From assembly GCA_949288455.1 (NCBI GenBank), contig CASEKF010000036.1:14049-78048 (forward strand): DNA of 64,000 nucleotides. Direction: 5' to 3'. The notes below the pieces were generated by a model. It was not told the origin of the DNA and searched no databases. It worked only from the letters and a program-made list of their open reading frames with translations. Position numbers and translations under genes: made by a program. This DNA comes from an uncultured bacterium. Lineage in GTDB: Bacteria; Vulcanimicrobiota; CADAWZ01. Below are positions 9,436-19,005 of the stretch, in pieces. The number at the start of each line of letters is the position of its first letter. Position 1 is the stretch's first letter.

Positions 9436-9468
9436 TTAAGCCCTGTTTCCTTAGGAAACAGGGCTTAA
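9436..9468. terminator. Perfect 15-bp hairpin between malQ and the deaminase gene
   Basis: Arms at 9436-9450 and 9454-9468 are perfectly complementary around a three-base loop. The hairpin lies between convergent genes, and T-rich sequence follows on the minus-strand side. It probably terminates both transcripts. Confidence 0.8.
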
Positions 9469-9496
9469 TTATGCGGTATAATAACAAAATTGACGG

Positions 9497-10708
9497 TTAA
9501 ATAAGAGTTTTCTTATCTAAAAGCTTTCCATGACTAATAACGTACTTAGGAGCTTCATGGTACCATAAAGCCTCGTAAACGCTAGGAGCGTTCAATACTA
9601 CCAAATTCGCTTCGCAGCCTTCTTTTACTCCGTAATTTCTCAGGTTCATACACTCTGAGGCTCTGACGGTCAGCATATCGTAAATTTGTTCCATTTCAGG
9701 AAAAGTCGTCATCCACAGAAGATGAACGTTTAAAAAGCCAACTTCAAGCATATTGCATTGCCCGAAAGGATAATAAGCGTCGGCTACGTCGTCCTGACCA
9801 AGACACACAAGATTGCCTTCCGACAACAATTCCTTAACTTTTGCATGGAGAGGTCCGGTATGAGGATCGCTCACGACCCCCATCCGCGCCTGTTTAAGCA
9901 AAGCGGAAAGCTTCTTAAAGTATGGAACTGAATAGGCGGACATAGCCCGAGCGTGATGAGCTAGACATCTCCCTTGCCTCTTATTTTTTATCGCGGCTAC
10001 CGCGAACATTTCGAGGGTTTTAAGGCCCGGATCCCCCGCGTCGTCGACGAGCATCGAAATATCCTTATCATATTCGACGGCGAGTTTGAACATCTCGTCA
10101 ATATGGGCCCTTTCGTCTTCTTCCGTAAACTCGATCCATGGTATTCCGCCCACCACGTCGCACCCCATCTCCATGGCCTGCCGCATAAGATCTATAGTTC
10201 CGGGTTCTCTCACGACTCCGTCTTGAGGAAAAGCCACGACTTGAAGATCTACTATGCCTCTAAATTCCTCTTTAGCTTTTATAAGAGCTTTTACCGCTTC
10301 CAATTTTGCTTTCGAATCGACGTCTGCGAAAGCTCTTATAAAGAGATTTCCGTTTATGGCAGCTTTTGAAAGACATTTGCGGACATTTTTTATAATCCAG
10401 TCTTCCCTATAATTTTCCTTAATTCTCGCGGCCAGCTCTATTGCGGTCATAGCGGACCCCATATCTTGACCATGATAAGTCTTAAGAGCTTTATCGTCGA
10501 GCATAGACACCGTGTAAACCTTGCAAAGATGCATATGAGCGTTACAAAAAGCCTCGGTCACCAAGCGTTTTTCAACGTCTATAGCAAGAGAATCATGAAT
10601 AGTTTCATCCGAAGCCGGCGCAATCTTAGATATAATGCCTTTGCTTATAAAAATATCATACGTCCCTTCTTTGTCGCGCAAAGAACAGTTTTTTAACGTT
10701 AAGTCCAT
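9497..10708 (-). CDS. Cytosine-deaminase-family amidohydrolase with altered metal site
   Basis: The 403-residue protein follows bacterial cytosine deaminase (CodA) over its length. It has the H-x-H pair at residues 58-60 (NAHMHL), a His pair at 251-252, and LGQDDVADAYYPFGQCNML with the metal-binding Asp near 306. The tail (NYGVKEGCEANLVVLNA) is also typical. The beta-strand that normally carries the third metal-binding His and catalytic Glu (HxDE) reads SMLVDDAGDPG here. The His is Leu220 and the Glu is Asp223. The substrate may therefore differ from cytosine, or the metal site may be unusual. The ATG at 10708 has a perfect GGAGG upstream; the longer in-frame ORF start has none. Confidence 0.82.
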   Translation of the reverse strand: MDLTLKNCSLRDKEGTYDIFISKGIISKIAPASDETIHDSLAIDVEKRLVTEAFCNAHMHLCKVYTVSMLDDKALKTYHGQDMGSAMTAIELAARIKENYREDWIIKNVRKCLSKAAINGNLFIRAFADVDSKAKLEAVKALIKAKEEFRGIVDLQVVAFPQDGVVREPGTIDLMRQAMEMGCDVVGGIPWIEFTEEDERAHIDEMFKLAVEYDKDISMLVDDAGDPGLKTLEMFAVAAIKNKRQGRCLAHHARAMSAYSVPYFKKLSALLKQARMGVVSDPHTGPLHAKVKELLSEGNLVCLGQDDVADAYYPFGQCNMLEVGFLNVHLLWMTTFPEMEQIYDMLTVRASECMNLRNYGVKEGCEANLVVLNAPSVYEALWYHEAPKYVISHGKLLDKKTLI

Positions 10709-10872
10709 GAAAATCCTCCGTTTAAATATCTTTGGCAAGCTTATAATATAATTTATATAAAGTCGCAAAGTAAAGCTGATTATGAATCGCTCATCCGCTA
10801 AAAAAAATTATATTCACAAGTTATTTCTTAAAATGCTAAATACCTCTTATCTGAGTATGAAAGTCAAAAATA

Positions 10873-12696
10873 TTACTCTACGGTAACGCTTTTAGCCAAA
10901 TTTCTGGGTTTATCTATATTGCAACCTCTTACGTCGGCAATATAATATGATAATAACTGAAGCGGCAAAACGGCTAATATTGCGGAAGCGTAAGGACTCG
11001 CCGAAGGTATTTTTATAAGAACTCTCGTATAAGACTCGGCTTCCATATCGTCTTCCGAAGCTACTCCTATAACTATGCCCTGTCTAGCCGAAACTTCTTT
11101 TATATTGCTTATAACCTTATCGTATAGAAAAGATTTTGTCATAATAACTACTACGGGACAGTCGCAATCGATAAGAGCTATAGGACCATGCTTCATTTCT
11201 CCAGCGGCATACCCCTCGGCATGAATATACGAAATTTCCTTTAATTTTAAAGCCCCTTCCAAAGCCAGAGGATAATTTAAGTTACGGCCAAGGAAAAGAA
11301 AATCTCTGCAACTATGAAACATCCTAGCTACTCGTCGGATATTTTTAACATTTTTAAGAATCTCTTCCATTTTTTCCGGCAATAGCTTCAGCTCTGCAAT
11401 ATATGGAGCTATTGCGTTTTTAGAAAGAATACCCTTTGCTTCGGCAAGATAAAGCGCCAGAGCGTACATTACAAGCGACTGAGCGGTAAAAGTTTTCGTC
11501 GCGGCTACGCCCATCTCGAATCCCGCCCTAGTGTATATAACTCCGTCTACTTCCCTAGTGATAGAGCTTCCGACTACGTTAGTAACGGCTATAATACCGG
11601 AGCCTTTCGACTTAACTTTTTTAACGGCTTCTATAGTATCCGCCGTTTCTCCAGACTGACTCACAACGATAAAAAGCGAGTCGTCGCACGGAAGAGATTC
11701 TCTATAAATAAATTCCGACGCTACGTCTATATCGACGGGGATTTTAGCGATCTGCTCGATAAAATATTTTCCTAATAAACCGGCGTTATAAGCCGTTCCG
11801 CAAGCTACTATAGATATACGCCTCACCTTTTTAATTAAATCTAAATCAATATGCGCGTCGGAAAACGAAAACCCATCGTTCGTTATAATACCGGCTAAAG
11901 TATTAGATATACTTGCCGGCTGTTCGTAAATTTCTTTGAGCATAAAATGTTTAAAACCGTTTTTTTCGGCCATATCGGCATTCCAAAGAATCATAGAAGT
12001 TTTATATTTAACTTCTTCGCCGCTAAATTTATATATTTTCAATCCTTCCGGAGAAATTATTCCAAGTTCGCCATTCTCGAGATAAACGGCTTCTCTCGCA
12101 AAAGAAAGAAAAGCTATTACGTCCGAAGCGACAAAAAATTCGTCTTTTCCGAGACCTACTACGAGAGGAGATTTCATTCTTGCAAAAACTAATTTCTCAG
12201 GCTCGTCGGAAGAAAGGCAAACGATAGAAAAAGCTCCTTTTAATTTAGGAAGAGCGCATTTTACCGCTTCTTCAATATTTCCGTCGTAACAGTCTTCAAT
12301 CAAATGAACGGCGACCTCGGTATCGGTATCTGAAATAAACTTGTGGCCTTTTTTAATCAAATCGCTTTTAAGCTCGCCATAATTCTCAATAATTCCATTA
12401 TGAACTATCGCTATTTTTCCGGAACAATCTTTATGCGGATGAGCGTTTATCTCAGAAGGAACTCCATGAGTAGCCCATCTGCTGTGGCCTATTCCGGCAA
12501 TTCCTTCAATTGGAGTTTCAGAATATTTACGTTCAAGATTTTCTATTTTCCCAACGCTCTTTAAAATTTTAAGACCGCCGGCAGAAACCGCGGCTATACC
12601 AGACGAATCATAGCCTCTGTATTCCATTTTTTTTAAGCCATGCAGCAGAACCTGAGAAACTTTTCTTTTGCCGACATATCCTATAATACCGCACAT
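10873..12696 (-). CDS. glmS: Glutamine-fructose-6-phosphate aminotransferase (isomerizing)
   Basis: This is the first enzyme of UDP-GlcNAc synthesis, which feeds peptidoglycan. At 607 residues it is full length. The N-terminal class II glutaminase begins MCGIIGYVG (Cys2 becomes the nucleophile after Met removal) and includes GHSRWATHG and HNGIIENY. Two SIS sugar-isomerase domains follow, with IVACGTAYNAGLLGKY and VSQSGETADTIEA. The C-terminus ends DKPRNLAKSVTVE as expected. GGAG lies about 13 bases before the ATG and a TATAAT-like box lies in the 40 bases upstream. I looked for the glmS ribozyme in the leader and did not find its conserved core. Confidence 0.97.
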   Translation of the reverse strand: MCGIIGYVGKRKVSQVLLHGLKKMEYRGYDSSGIAAVSAGGLKILKSVGKIENLERKYSETPIEGIAGIGHSRWATHGVPSEINAHPHKDCSGKIAIVHNGIIENYGELKSDLIKKGHKFISDTDTEVAVHLIEDCYDGNIEEAVKCALPKLKGAFSIVCLSSDEPEKLVFARMKSPLVVGLGKDEFFVASDVIAFLSFAREAVYLENGELGIISPEGLKIYKFSGEEVKYKTSMILWNADMAEKNGFKHFMLKEIYEQPASISNTLAGIITNDGFSFSDAHIDLDLIKKVRRISIVACGTAYNAGLLGKYFIEQIAKIPVDIDVASEFIYRESLPCDDSLFIVVSQSGETADTIEAVKKVKSKGSGIIAVTNVVGSSITREVDGVIYTRAGFEMGVAATKTFTAQSLVMYALALYLAEAKGILSKNAIAPYIAELKLLPEKMEEILKNVKNIRRVARMFHSCRDFLFLGRNLNYPLALEGALKLKEISYIHAEGYAAGEMKHGPIALIDCDCPVVVIMTKSFLYDKVISNIKEVSARQGIVIGVASEDDMEAESYTRVLIKIPSASPYASAILAVLPLQLLSYYIADVRGCNIDKPRNLAKSVTVE

Positions 12697-13280
12697 AATG
12701 TATATATGGTCTCCGCTTCTATTTTTTATTATATTGAAAACGATTAATTTAAAAGTTATAATCCTAAATTATTAAATTCTTCACCTTAACATACAGATTC
12801 CTTCTAAAAGAACGTCTTATCGCGTCATACTCAATCTTTGCCAAAGGGTTAAGTGAAGGAGATAATAAGCCATTGTCGAACATCTAGACGAAGAAAGTTA
12901 TTATTCCAAAAATCATTGCAAGCCCGATGTGCCTATAAATTTCTAAAGATATGCGAATGTATAAAATATATTCAATAAAGTCTAAAGCATTGGAAGACTT
13001 GACTTTCAAAATCAAATGCGCGCTTTATTTAAGCGATTTTATAATTTCTTCTTCCATAATAAAAAACGCTTAAAAGCGAACTATTTCCGCATTTTCAGAT
13101 TTAAAAGTAAAACGACGCAAGCGCCAAAGCGCTTGAAGGCGTAAAAGCGCCTAAAGATGAGCTAAGAAATTTAAGTAAATAGATAGCGCGCATTTTAACG
13201 ATAACGCTTAAGCGGTCCCTACTTTATCGTACCGCTTTTCTAATACGTCCTAATTATTAAATATTTGGAGGTCTACTATC
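12697..13280. other. Divergent intergenic region rich in short GCGC/AAGCG inverted repeats
   Basis: This 584-base gap between glmS (-) and clpC (+) shows no convincing gene. The half nearest clpC has a run of small inverted repeats: 13067-13078 (CGCTT/AAGCG), 13118-13135 (7-bp stem, CAAA loop), 13137-13152 (5-bp stem) and 13205-13214 (perfect 10-base palindrome). I saw neither CIRCE nor CtsR-type heptads, so clpC regulation here is not the textbook kind. Confidence 0.5.
13205..13240 (+). promoter_or_regulatory. Possible attenuator in the clpC leader
   Basis: A 7-bp stem (13210-13216 with 13231-13237) followed by TTTTC sits about 25 bases before the clpC ribosome site. Its left arm overlaps the palindrome CGCTTAAGCG (13205-13214), so the two foldings exclude each other. 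The terminator/anti-terminator reading is inferred, and the T-tract is short. Confidence 0.35.
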
Positions 13281-15734
13281 ATGTGGGAACCTTTTACCGA
13301 ACGCGCCAGAAGATCAATAGTGCTCGCTCAGGAAGAAGCTCAGAGGTTAGGCAATAATTACATAGGAACGGAACATCTGCTCTTAGGAATAATGAGCGAA
13401 GGAGAAAGCGTAGCGGCTAAAGTGCTGGAACATTTAGATCTTACTTTAGCCAAAGTTCGCCAAGAAGTAGAAAATATCATAGGCAAAGGAGCAAAAACTA
13501 CTTCTAAAGAAATGGTTTTCACTCCTAGAGCAAAACGAGTCATAGAGCTCGCGTTCGACGAAGCGCGAAATTTATCTCATAACTATATAGGAACGGAACA
13601 TCTGCTCTTAGGGATAATTAAAGAAAGCGAAGGAATCGCAGCGAGAGTTATATCAAACTTAGGAGTAGACGCGGCTAAAATCAGAACTGAAATAACAAAA
13701 CTTTTAGGAATAGAGACAGCGCCGGCGCCGATAAAAGAAAAGACTAAAACTCCCACTTTGGACCAATACAGCAGAGATTTGACGAAACTCGCTAGAGAGA
13801 AAAAATTAGATCCAGTTATAGGACGTCATTCTGAAATAGAAAGAATAATACAAATCCTTTCCAGACGCCAAAAAAACAATCCGGCTTTACTCGGAGAACC
13901 CGGAGTCGGAAAAACGGCCATCGTAGAAAGCTTAGCGCAAAGAATAGTAGCTTCCGACGTTCCCGACACAATCAGAGACAAACGAGTAGTAGCGATAGAT
14001 ATGGCGTCGTTAGTAGCCGGCACAAAATACAGAGGCGAATTTGAAGAGCGGCTTAAAAAAGTCATGGAGGAAATAAAATCGGCCTCAGGAGAGATAATAT
14101 TATTTATCGACGAACTCCATACTATAGTGGGAGCCGGGGCCGCAGAAGGAGCCATAGACGCGGCTAACATCCTAAAGCCTCCTCTGGCGAGAGGCGAATT
14201 GCAGTGCATAGGCTCTACGACTCCGGACGAATACAGAAAACATATTGAAAAAGACGCCGCTTTAGAGAGACGATTCCAACCGGTTTCAATTGCGGAACCT
14301 AATCAAGCTGAAGCTATAGAAATTCTAAAAGGCTTACGAGATAAATATGAAGCTCATCATAAAGTCAGAATAACAGACGAAGCGATAGAGATGTCCGTTA
14401 AACTTGCGGATAGATATATCAGCGACAGATTTCTTCCGGACAAAGCGATAGACGTAATGGACGAAGCCGCGTCCAGAGTAAGGCTTCAGTCGACTCTACC
14501 TCCGGCCGATCTCAGACAGGCGGAAGCAGATTTAAGAAGACTTAAAGAAGAAAAAGAAACCGTAATAAAAGCTCAAGAATATGAAAAAGCGGCTCTTCTC
14601 AGAGAAAAAGAAGACGAATTACGTAAGAAAAGAGACGAACTTCAAAAAGAATGGGCTCAGAAAAAACACAGTAAAGGCGATATGCTGAACGTGCTCACAG
14701 AAGAAGACGTAGCTTACGTCATTTCGCAATGGACAAAAATTCCGGTAACAAAACTAGCTGAAGCCGAATCGATGAAACTTCTCAACATGGAGAAAGAGCT
14801 TGAAAAACGCATAATAGGACAAGACGAAGCTATTCATATCGTATCTAAATCCATAAGGAGAGCGCGAGCCGGACTCCAAGATCCTAAAAGGCCGGTAGGT
14901 TCCTTCATCTTTTTAGGCCCTACGGGCATAGGAAAAACAGAGCTTGCAAAAGCTCTTACGGAATTTCTATTCGACGACGAAGACGCGTTGGTAAGAATAG
15001 ATATGTCCGAATATATGGAAAAATTCGCGGTATCACGACTCGTCGGGGCGCCTCCGGGATACGTTGGATTCGAAGAGGGCGGACAGCTTACTGAAGTAGT
15101 GCGAAGAAAACCCTATTCCGTAGTGCTTCTAGACGAGATAGAAAAGGCTCATCCGGACGTATTCAATATTCTTCTTCAAATACTTGAAGACGGAAGATTA
15201 ACCGATTCTCAAGGACGCAACGTAAACTTTAAAAATACCGTGATCATAATGACCTCGAATATAGGAACTTCCACGACGATAGAAGGCGGAGAGATAGGAA
15301 TACGTTCAGTTAAGGACTTAGGAACTCCCGAAGCCCGTCATGAACGCACTAAAAGAAAAATTTTGGACGAAGTGAAAAAACTATTTAAGCCGGAACTTTT
15401 AAACAGAATAGACGAAGTAATTGTCTTCAGGCATTTAGGAGAAGAAGAAATCAAAAAAATAGTCGACTTAATGATGAATCGCGTACGTTCTGAAATAGAA
15501 GCTCAAAAAAGACATATGGAAATTACCGACGCGGCTAGAGAAAGGCTTGCGAAAGAAGGATACGATCCCGCTTACGGAGCTCGTCCGCTCAGACGCGCCA
15601 TTCAAAGGATGGTAGAAGATCCTTTGGCCGAAGAATTTATACGCGGAACATACGACGAAGAAGAAACCGTATTGATCGACATAGATCCGAAAGACGAGAA
15701 AAAACTTACTTTTACAAAGAAAAGCGCTAAATAA
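13281..15734 (+). CDS. clpC: ATP-dependent Clp protease ATPase subunit ClpC
   Basis: This 817-residue AAA+ unfoldase feeds proteins to ClpP. Two Clp-N repeats (each with NYIGTEHLLLGI) span residues 1-150. AAA+ domain 1 has Walker A GEPGVGKTA and Walker B IILFIDELHT. A UVR-like coiled region (KAQEYEKAALLREKEDELRK) follows, and AAA+ domain 2 has GPTGIGKTEL, VVLLDEIEKAHPD and the sensor-2 region YGARPLRRAIQ. The UVR motif and length separate it from ClpB and ClpA. GGAGG precedes the ATG. It heads the run clpC-radA-PIN/TRAM-ispD, an order also seen in Firmicutes, although mcsA/mcsB/ctsR and disA are absent. Confidence 0.97.
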   Translation: MWEPFTERARRSIVLAQEEAQRLGNNYIGTEHLLLGIMSEGESVAAKVLEHLDLTLAKVRQEVENIIGKGAKTTSKEMVFTPRAKRVIELAFDEARNLSHNYIGTEHLLLGIIKESEGIAARVISNLGVDAAKIRTEITKLLGIETAPAPIKEKTKTPTLDQYSRDLTKLAREKKLDPVIGRHSEIERIIQILSRRQKNNPALLGEPGVGKTAIVESLAQRIVASDVPDTIRDKRVVAIDMASLVAGTKYRGEFEERLKKVMEEIKSASGEIILFIDELHTIVGAGAAEGAIDAANILKPPLARGELQCIGSTTPDEYRKHIEKDAALERRFQPVSIAEPNQAEAIEILKGLRDKYEAHHKVRITDEAIEMSVKLADRYISDRFLPDKAIDVMDEAASRVRLQSTLPPADLRQAEADLRRLKEEKETVIKAQEYEKAALLREKEDELRKKRDELQKEWAQKKHSKGDMLNVLTEEDVAYVISQWTKIPVTKLAEAESMKLLNMEKELEKRIIGQDEAIHIVSKSIRRARAGLQDPKRPVGSFIFLGPTGIGKTELAKALTEFLFDDEDALVRIDMSEYMEKFAVSRLVGAPPGYVGFEEGGQLTEVVRRKPYSVVLLDEIEKAHPDVFNILLQILEDGRLTDSQGRNVNFKNTVIIMTSNIGTSTTIEGGEIGIRSVKDLGTPEARHERTKRKILDEVKKLFKPELLNRIDEVIVFRHLGEEEIKKIVDLMMNRVRSEIEAQKRHMEITDAARERLAKEGYDPAYGARPLRRAIQRMVEDPLAEEFIRGTYDEEETVLIDIDPKDEKKLTFTKKSAK

Positions 15735-15758
15735 GGCAGAAAAGCGTTACTATAAGAA

Positions 15759-15786
15759 GGCTGCGGACGTATTCATGTTCGCAGCC
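15759..15786 (+). terminator. Hairpin between clpC and radA
   Basis: A 10-bp stem with one mismatch (15759-15768 with 15777-15786) lies between the clpC stop and the radA start. It has no T-tract, so it may be a processing or partial-termination site. It also argues against the more upstream in-frame radA start, which would sit inside it. Confidence 0.4.
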
Positions 15787-15819
15787 TCTTGGCAATTAAC
15801 AGAACATCGTTTAAAGAAT

Positions 15820-17175
15820 ATGAAAATGAAAACTCAATATGTGTGTTCTAACTGCGGCAGCGTATCTATCAAATGGCTGGGGAAATGTCCCGACTGCGGC
15901 AAATGGAATACTTTTGCCGAAGAAGCCTATCCGGCGAAAAATGCCTCGCAAAGGCAACTTTTGTCAGGCGCGTCTCATCCTGAACGCATAGATGAGATCA
16001 ATACGGCCGAACATCTTAGAATAACTACTAAAATAGACGAATTCGACAGAGTCTTAGGAGGCGGCATAGTCCCGGGATCTGTAACTCTTCTTGGGGGAGC
16101 TCCGGGAATAGGAAAATCAACTTTGCTTCTTCAAGTCTCCGAAGGGGTTTCAAACTATGGCACGGTACTCTACGTAAGCGGAGAAGAATCGCCAAGACAG
16201 ATAAAAATGAGAGCCGACAGGCTGGGAGCTTGTCCTGAGAACTTATACATTCTATCTGAAGTCAGTCTTGAAAACATAATAATAAGAGCAGGCGAACTAG
16301 CCCCCTCTCTAATCATAATCGATTCAATCCAAACTATATTTAAATCCGGGATAGAAAGCGCTCCCGGAAGCGTAACTCAAATAAGAGAATGCGCGGCATC
16401 CCTGGTTCGACTGGCAAAATCGACCGAAGCCTCTCTTATAATAGTTGGACATGTTACTAAAGACGGCAATATAGCGGGGCCAAGACTTCTTGAACATTTA
16501 GTGGACACAGTTATATATTTCGAAGGGGAACAGCTCCAAAATTTCAGAATAATTAAGCCTGTAAAAAACAGATTCGGATCTACGGACGAAGCCGGTATAT
16601 TTGAAATGACTTCGTCAGGTTTACAAAGCATAAAAAATCCTTCCGGATATTTTCTTGCCGGAAGAGGAGAAGAAGTTTCAGGTTCCGTTATAGCTCCGGT
16701 TATAGAAGGCTCTAGGGCTATACTTATAGAGATTCAAGCTCTCGTTACAAAATCATATTACGGAATCCCTACAAGACGGGTGAACGGAATAGATCCAAAT
16801 AGACTCAGCCTAATTTTAGCCGTATTGGAAAAACGAGCCGGCATCCAAATCTCTCCATACGACGTATACGTTAACGTAGTGGCCGGAATGGAACTTGAAG
16901 AACCGGCGGTAGATTTGGGGATAGCCGCGGCAGTCTTATCAAGTTACTCCGACAAACCTTTTGGAATAAATTCCACTATTTTTGGAGAAATAGGATTAGG
17001 AGGAGAAATAAGAAGCGTTTCATACGCCGACAAGCGAATTATTGAAGCTGAAAGATTAGGATTCGAAAAAATATGGATTCCTTACCGAAATTTTTCATCT
17101 ATACCGGCAAAAGCCTCAAAAAATAAAATAAAACCTCTCGTAAATATAAAAGAACTGCTTCATGGAGTTTTTTAA
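15820..17175 (+). CDS. radA: DNA repair protein RadA (Sms)
   Basis: This RecA-like helicase promotes branch migration during recombination. A four-Cys zinc finger (CSNCGSVSIKWLGKCPDCGKW) opens the protein. Walker A GGAPGIGKSTLL, Walker B LIIIDSIQT and the RadA-specific KNRFGS motif follow. The C-terminal Lon-protease-like domain, with VYVNVVAGMELEEPAVDLGI, lacks proteolytic function in this family. The start is placed at the ATG at 15820, with a second ATG two codons later. The upstream in-frame ATG at 15775 would place about 15 extra residues before the zinc finger and overlap a hairpin. The next gene follows within 50 bases. Confidence 0.95.
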   Translation: MKMKTQYVCSNCGSVSIKWLGKCPDCGKWNTFAEEAYPAKNASQRQLLSGASHPERIDEINTAEHLRITTKIDEFDRVLGGGIVPGSVTLLGGAPGIGKSTLLLQVSEGVSNYGTVLYVSGEESPRQIKMRADRLGACPENLYILSEVSLENIIIRAGELAPSLIIIDSIQTIFKSGIESAPGSVTQIRECAASLVRLAKSTEASLIIVGHVTKDGNIAGPRLLEHLVDTVIYFEGEQLQNFRIIKPVKNRFGSTDEAGIFEMTSSGLQSIKNPSGYFLAGRGEEVSGSVIAPVIEGSRAILIEIQALVTKSYYGIPTRRVNGIDPNRLSLILAVLEKRAGIQISPYDVYVNVVAGMELEEPAVDLGIAAAVLSSYSDKPFGINSTIFGEIGLGGEIRSVSYADKRIIEAERLGFEKIWIPYRNFSSIPAKASKNKIKPLVNIKELLHGVF

Positions 17176-17221
17176 AAAACATAACGCGACTTATATCTTT
17201 AACTAGCAGGTTTAAAACTAA

Positions 17222-18316
17222 ATGGAGAAATTAATCAAAGGGACATTTTTAATAATTTTTTCTCTTTGCGGAAGTATTTTAGGATGGAACGTTCATAAAT
17301 ATACTCTGCCTATCTTTCAGGAACTTCCTGCCGAACTTTTGCCGGTAAACGGAGTAATATTTACAAGTTTAGGAATTATTATAGGCATTACATTAAGTCA
17401 ATTCACTTCGAAGTCGATCTTAAACATAGTTGATTCAAGCGCTAAAAAATTACTTTCAATGCCTTCCGGGCAATTAGCGGGATCTGCGGCAGGACTTATT
17501 ATAGGCTTAATCATATCTTCGCTGATCATATTCATATTATCCGTTATCCCTTTGGAATTAATTCCTTTCGGCAAGTATATTTTCGCTCTAACTGCGCTTG
17601 TAATATCTATTTTTCTATGTTATATGGGTATCTTCTTTGGCGCTAAAATTATAGGCAAGATTCCTATCTCTTCAAAAATACTGAATTCTCCAAAAGGTTT
17701 AGATATACTTTGGGGAAACAAGTACAAAATTATAGACACAAGCGTCATAATAGACGGAAGGATTCAAGAAATAGCTAAATCGGGATTTCTTGAAGGAACT
17801 ATGACTGTTCCTAGATTCGTGTTAGCCGAACTGCAAGCTCTAGCGGATTCTTCGGACGATATGAAAAGGACAAAGGGACGAAAAGGTCTCGAACTGCTTG
17901 AAGCTATGCGGAAAGAATTCAGCATGGAAATCATAGAGCAAAATTATCCCGAGCTTCCGGTAGACGACAAGTTAATTAAACTTGCTCTGGAAATGCAGGC
18001 CGTTTTAGTCACTATAGACTATAATTTAAATAAAGTAGCCACAGTTCAAGGAGTGAACGTTTTAAATATAAACGACCTTTCCAACGCTTTAAAACCCGCC
18101 ATAGTACCCGGAGAAATTTTAAAAGCGACAGTATTGAAGGAAGGAAAAGAGCAGAATCAGGGAGTAGCCTATATGGAAAACGGAACTATGATCGTGATTG
18201 AAAACGGGAAAAAATATATTGGAGAAGAAGTGGTCATTGAGGCTACGAGCTGTCTTCAAACTTCGGCAGGCAAAATGGTGTTCGCAAAAATTTATCAAGG
18301 AAAATATAAACAATGA
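17222..18316 (+). CDS. Membrane-anchored PIN/TRAM domain protein (YacL type)
   Basis: Four membrane segments occupy the first 145 residues. A PIN nuclease-like domain follows, starting IIDTSVIIDGRIQEIAKSG, with acidic residues at the expected positions (DTS, VPRFVLAELQ, VTIDYNLNKVA). A C-terminal TRAM RNA-binding domain ends the protein (PGEILKATVLKEGKEQNQGV, then IGEEVVIEATSCLQTSAGKM). The protein is 364 residues long. The family is widespread next to radA and ispD in Gram-positive and related bacteria. Its substrate is unknown, and an RNA-processing role at the membrane is inferred from the domains. The stop overlaps the ispD start (ATGA), implying translational coupling. Confidence 0.9.
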   Translation: MEKLIKGTFLIIFSLCGSILGWNVHKYTLPIFQELPAELLPVNGVIFTSLGIIIGITLSQFTSKSILNIVDSSAKKLLSMPSGQLAGSAAGLIIGLIISSLIIFILSVIPLELIPFGKYIFALTALVISIFLCYMGIFFGAKIIGKIPISSKILNSPKGLDILWGNKYKIIDTSVIIDGRIQEIAKSGFLEGTMTVPRFVLAELQALADSSDDMKRTKGRKGLELLEAMRKEFSMEIIEQNYPELPVDDKLIKLALEMQAVLVTIDYNLNKVATVQGVNVLNINDLSNALKPAIVPGEILKATVLKEGKEQNQGVAYMENGTMIVIENGKKYIGEEVVIEATSCLQTSAGKMVFAKIYQGKYKQ

Positions 18317-18993
18317 AATCGGCGGCTCTTATAACGGCAGGAGGATCCTCGTCCAGATTTGGCTCGGGCCTGAACAAACTTTTTGTCACAATCAACGGTA
18401 TGCCGGTAATAATGCATTCTATTAGGCAATTTGATAAAAACGAATTTATAAGTCGAATATTTATCGCGGCACAACAAAATTTAATCCCTTTAATAAAAAG
18501 CTTATGCGCGTCCTGGAAGATAAAGAAAAGCATGTCAATCGTAAACGGCGGCTCTTCCAGACAGCTTTCTGTTTTCAATATGCTAAAAGAAACTTCAAGC
18601 GATATCGAGGCTATATTTGTACATGACGCCGCCAGACCTATGATAAAATCGAAAGACGTAAGTTTTTTGGCGAAAGCTTTAGATAATTCGACCGACGGAG
18701 TCATTCCCTGTTTCCCGGTGTCGGACGCGGTAAAAAGGACATCCCCCGCAGGCATTATTTTAGAGTCGATACCCAGAGACAATCTAATTGTCGTTCAAAC
18801 GCCTCAGATATTTCGAAGAACGACTCTTTTAAAAGCATACGATCTCGCCTTTACAGATAAATTCCAAGGCCCCGACGAATCCTCGTTGGTGGAAAGAATA
18901 GGCGGAAAGATCAAGGCCGTACGTTTATCTAATCCAAATATCAAATTAACTTATCCAAGAGATCTGGAAATATTACAAAAATTAATGTCTTAA
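18313..18993 (+). CDS. ispD: 2-C-methyl-D-erythritol 4-phosphate cytidylyltransferase
   Basis: This is the third step of the MEP isoprenoid pathway: it joins CTP to methylerythritol phosphate. The nucleotidyltransferase signature ALITAGGSSSRFGSGLNK opens the protein; VHDAARPMI, IVQTPQIFR, DESSLVER and IKLTYPRDLEI follow as in IspD. The 226 residues match the usual size. The start overlaps the stop of the PIN/TRAM gene by four bases. No ispF follows, although ispF is often fused or adjacent. Confidence 0.93.
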   Translation: MKSAALITAGGSSSRFGSGLNKLFVTINGMPVIMHSIRQFDKNEFISRIFIAAQQNLIPLIKSLCASWKIKKSMSIVNGGSSRQLSVFNMLKETSSDIEAIFVHDAARPMIKSKDVSFLAKALDNSTDGVIPCFPVSDAVKRTSPAGIILESIPRDNLIVVQTPQIFRRTTLLKAYDLAFTDKFQGPDESSLVERIGGKIKAVRLSNPNIKLTYPRDLEILQKLMS

Positions 18994-19005
18994 TGAGGAT
19001 TCGCT

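Noticed and set aside
12697-12860. Possible glmS ribozyme in the glmS leader
   Set aside because: The conserved catalytic core could not be found on the minus strand; the leader is short and AT-rich.
13081-13280. CIRCE or CtsR operator before clpC
   Set aside because: Neither the CIRCE inverted repeat nor tandem GGTCAAA-type heptads are present.
15775-15819. Upstream ATG start for radA
   Set aside because: It lies inside a hairpin and adds residues before the zinc finger that RadA proteins lack.
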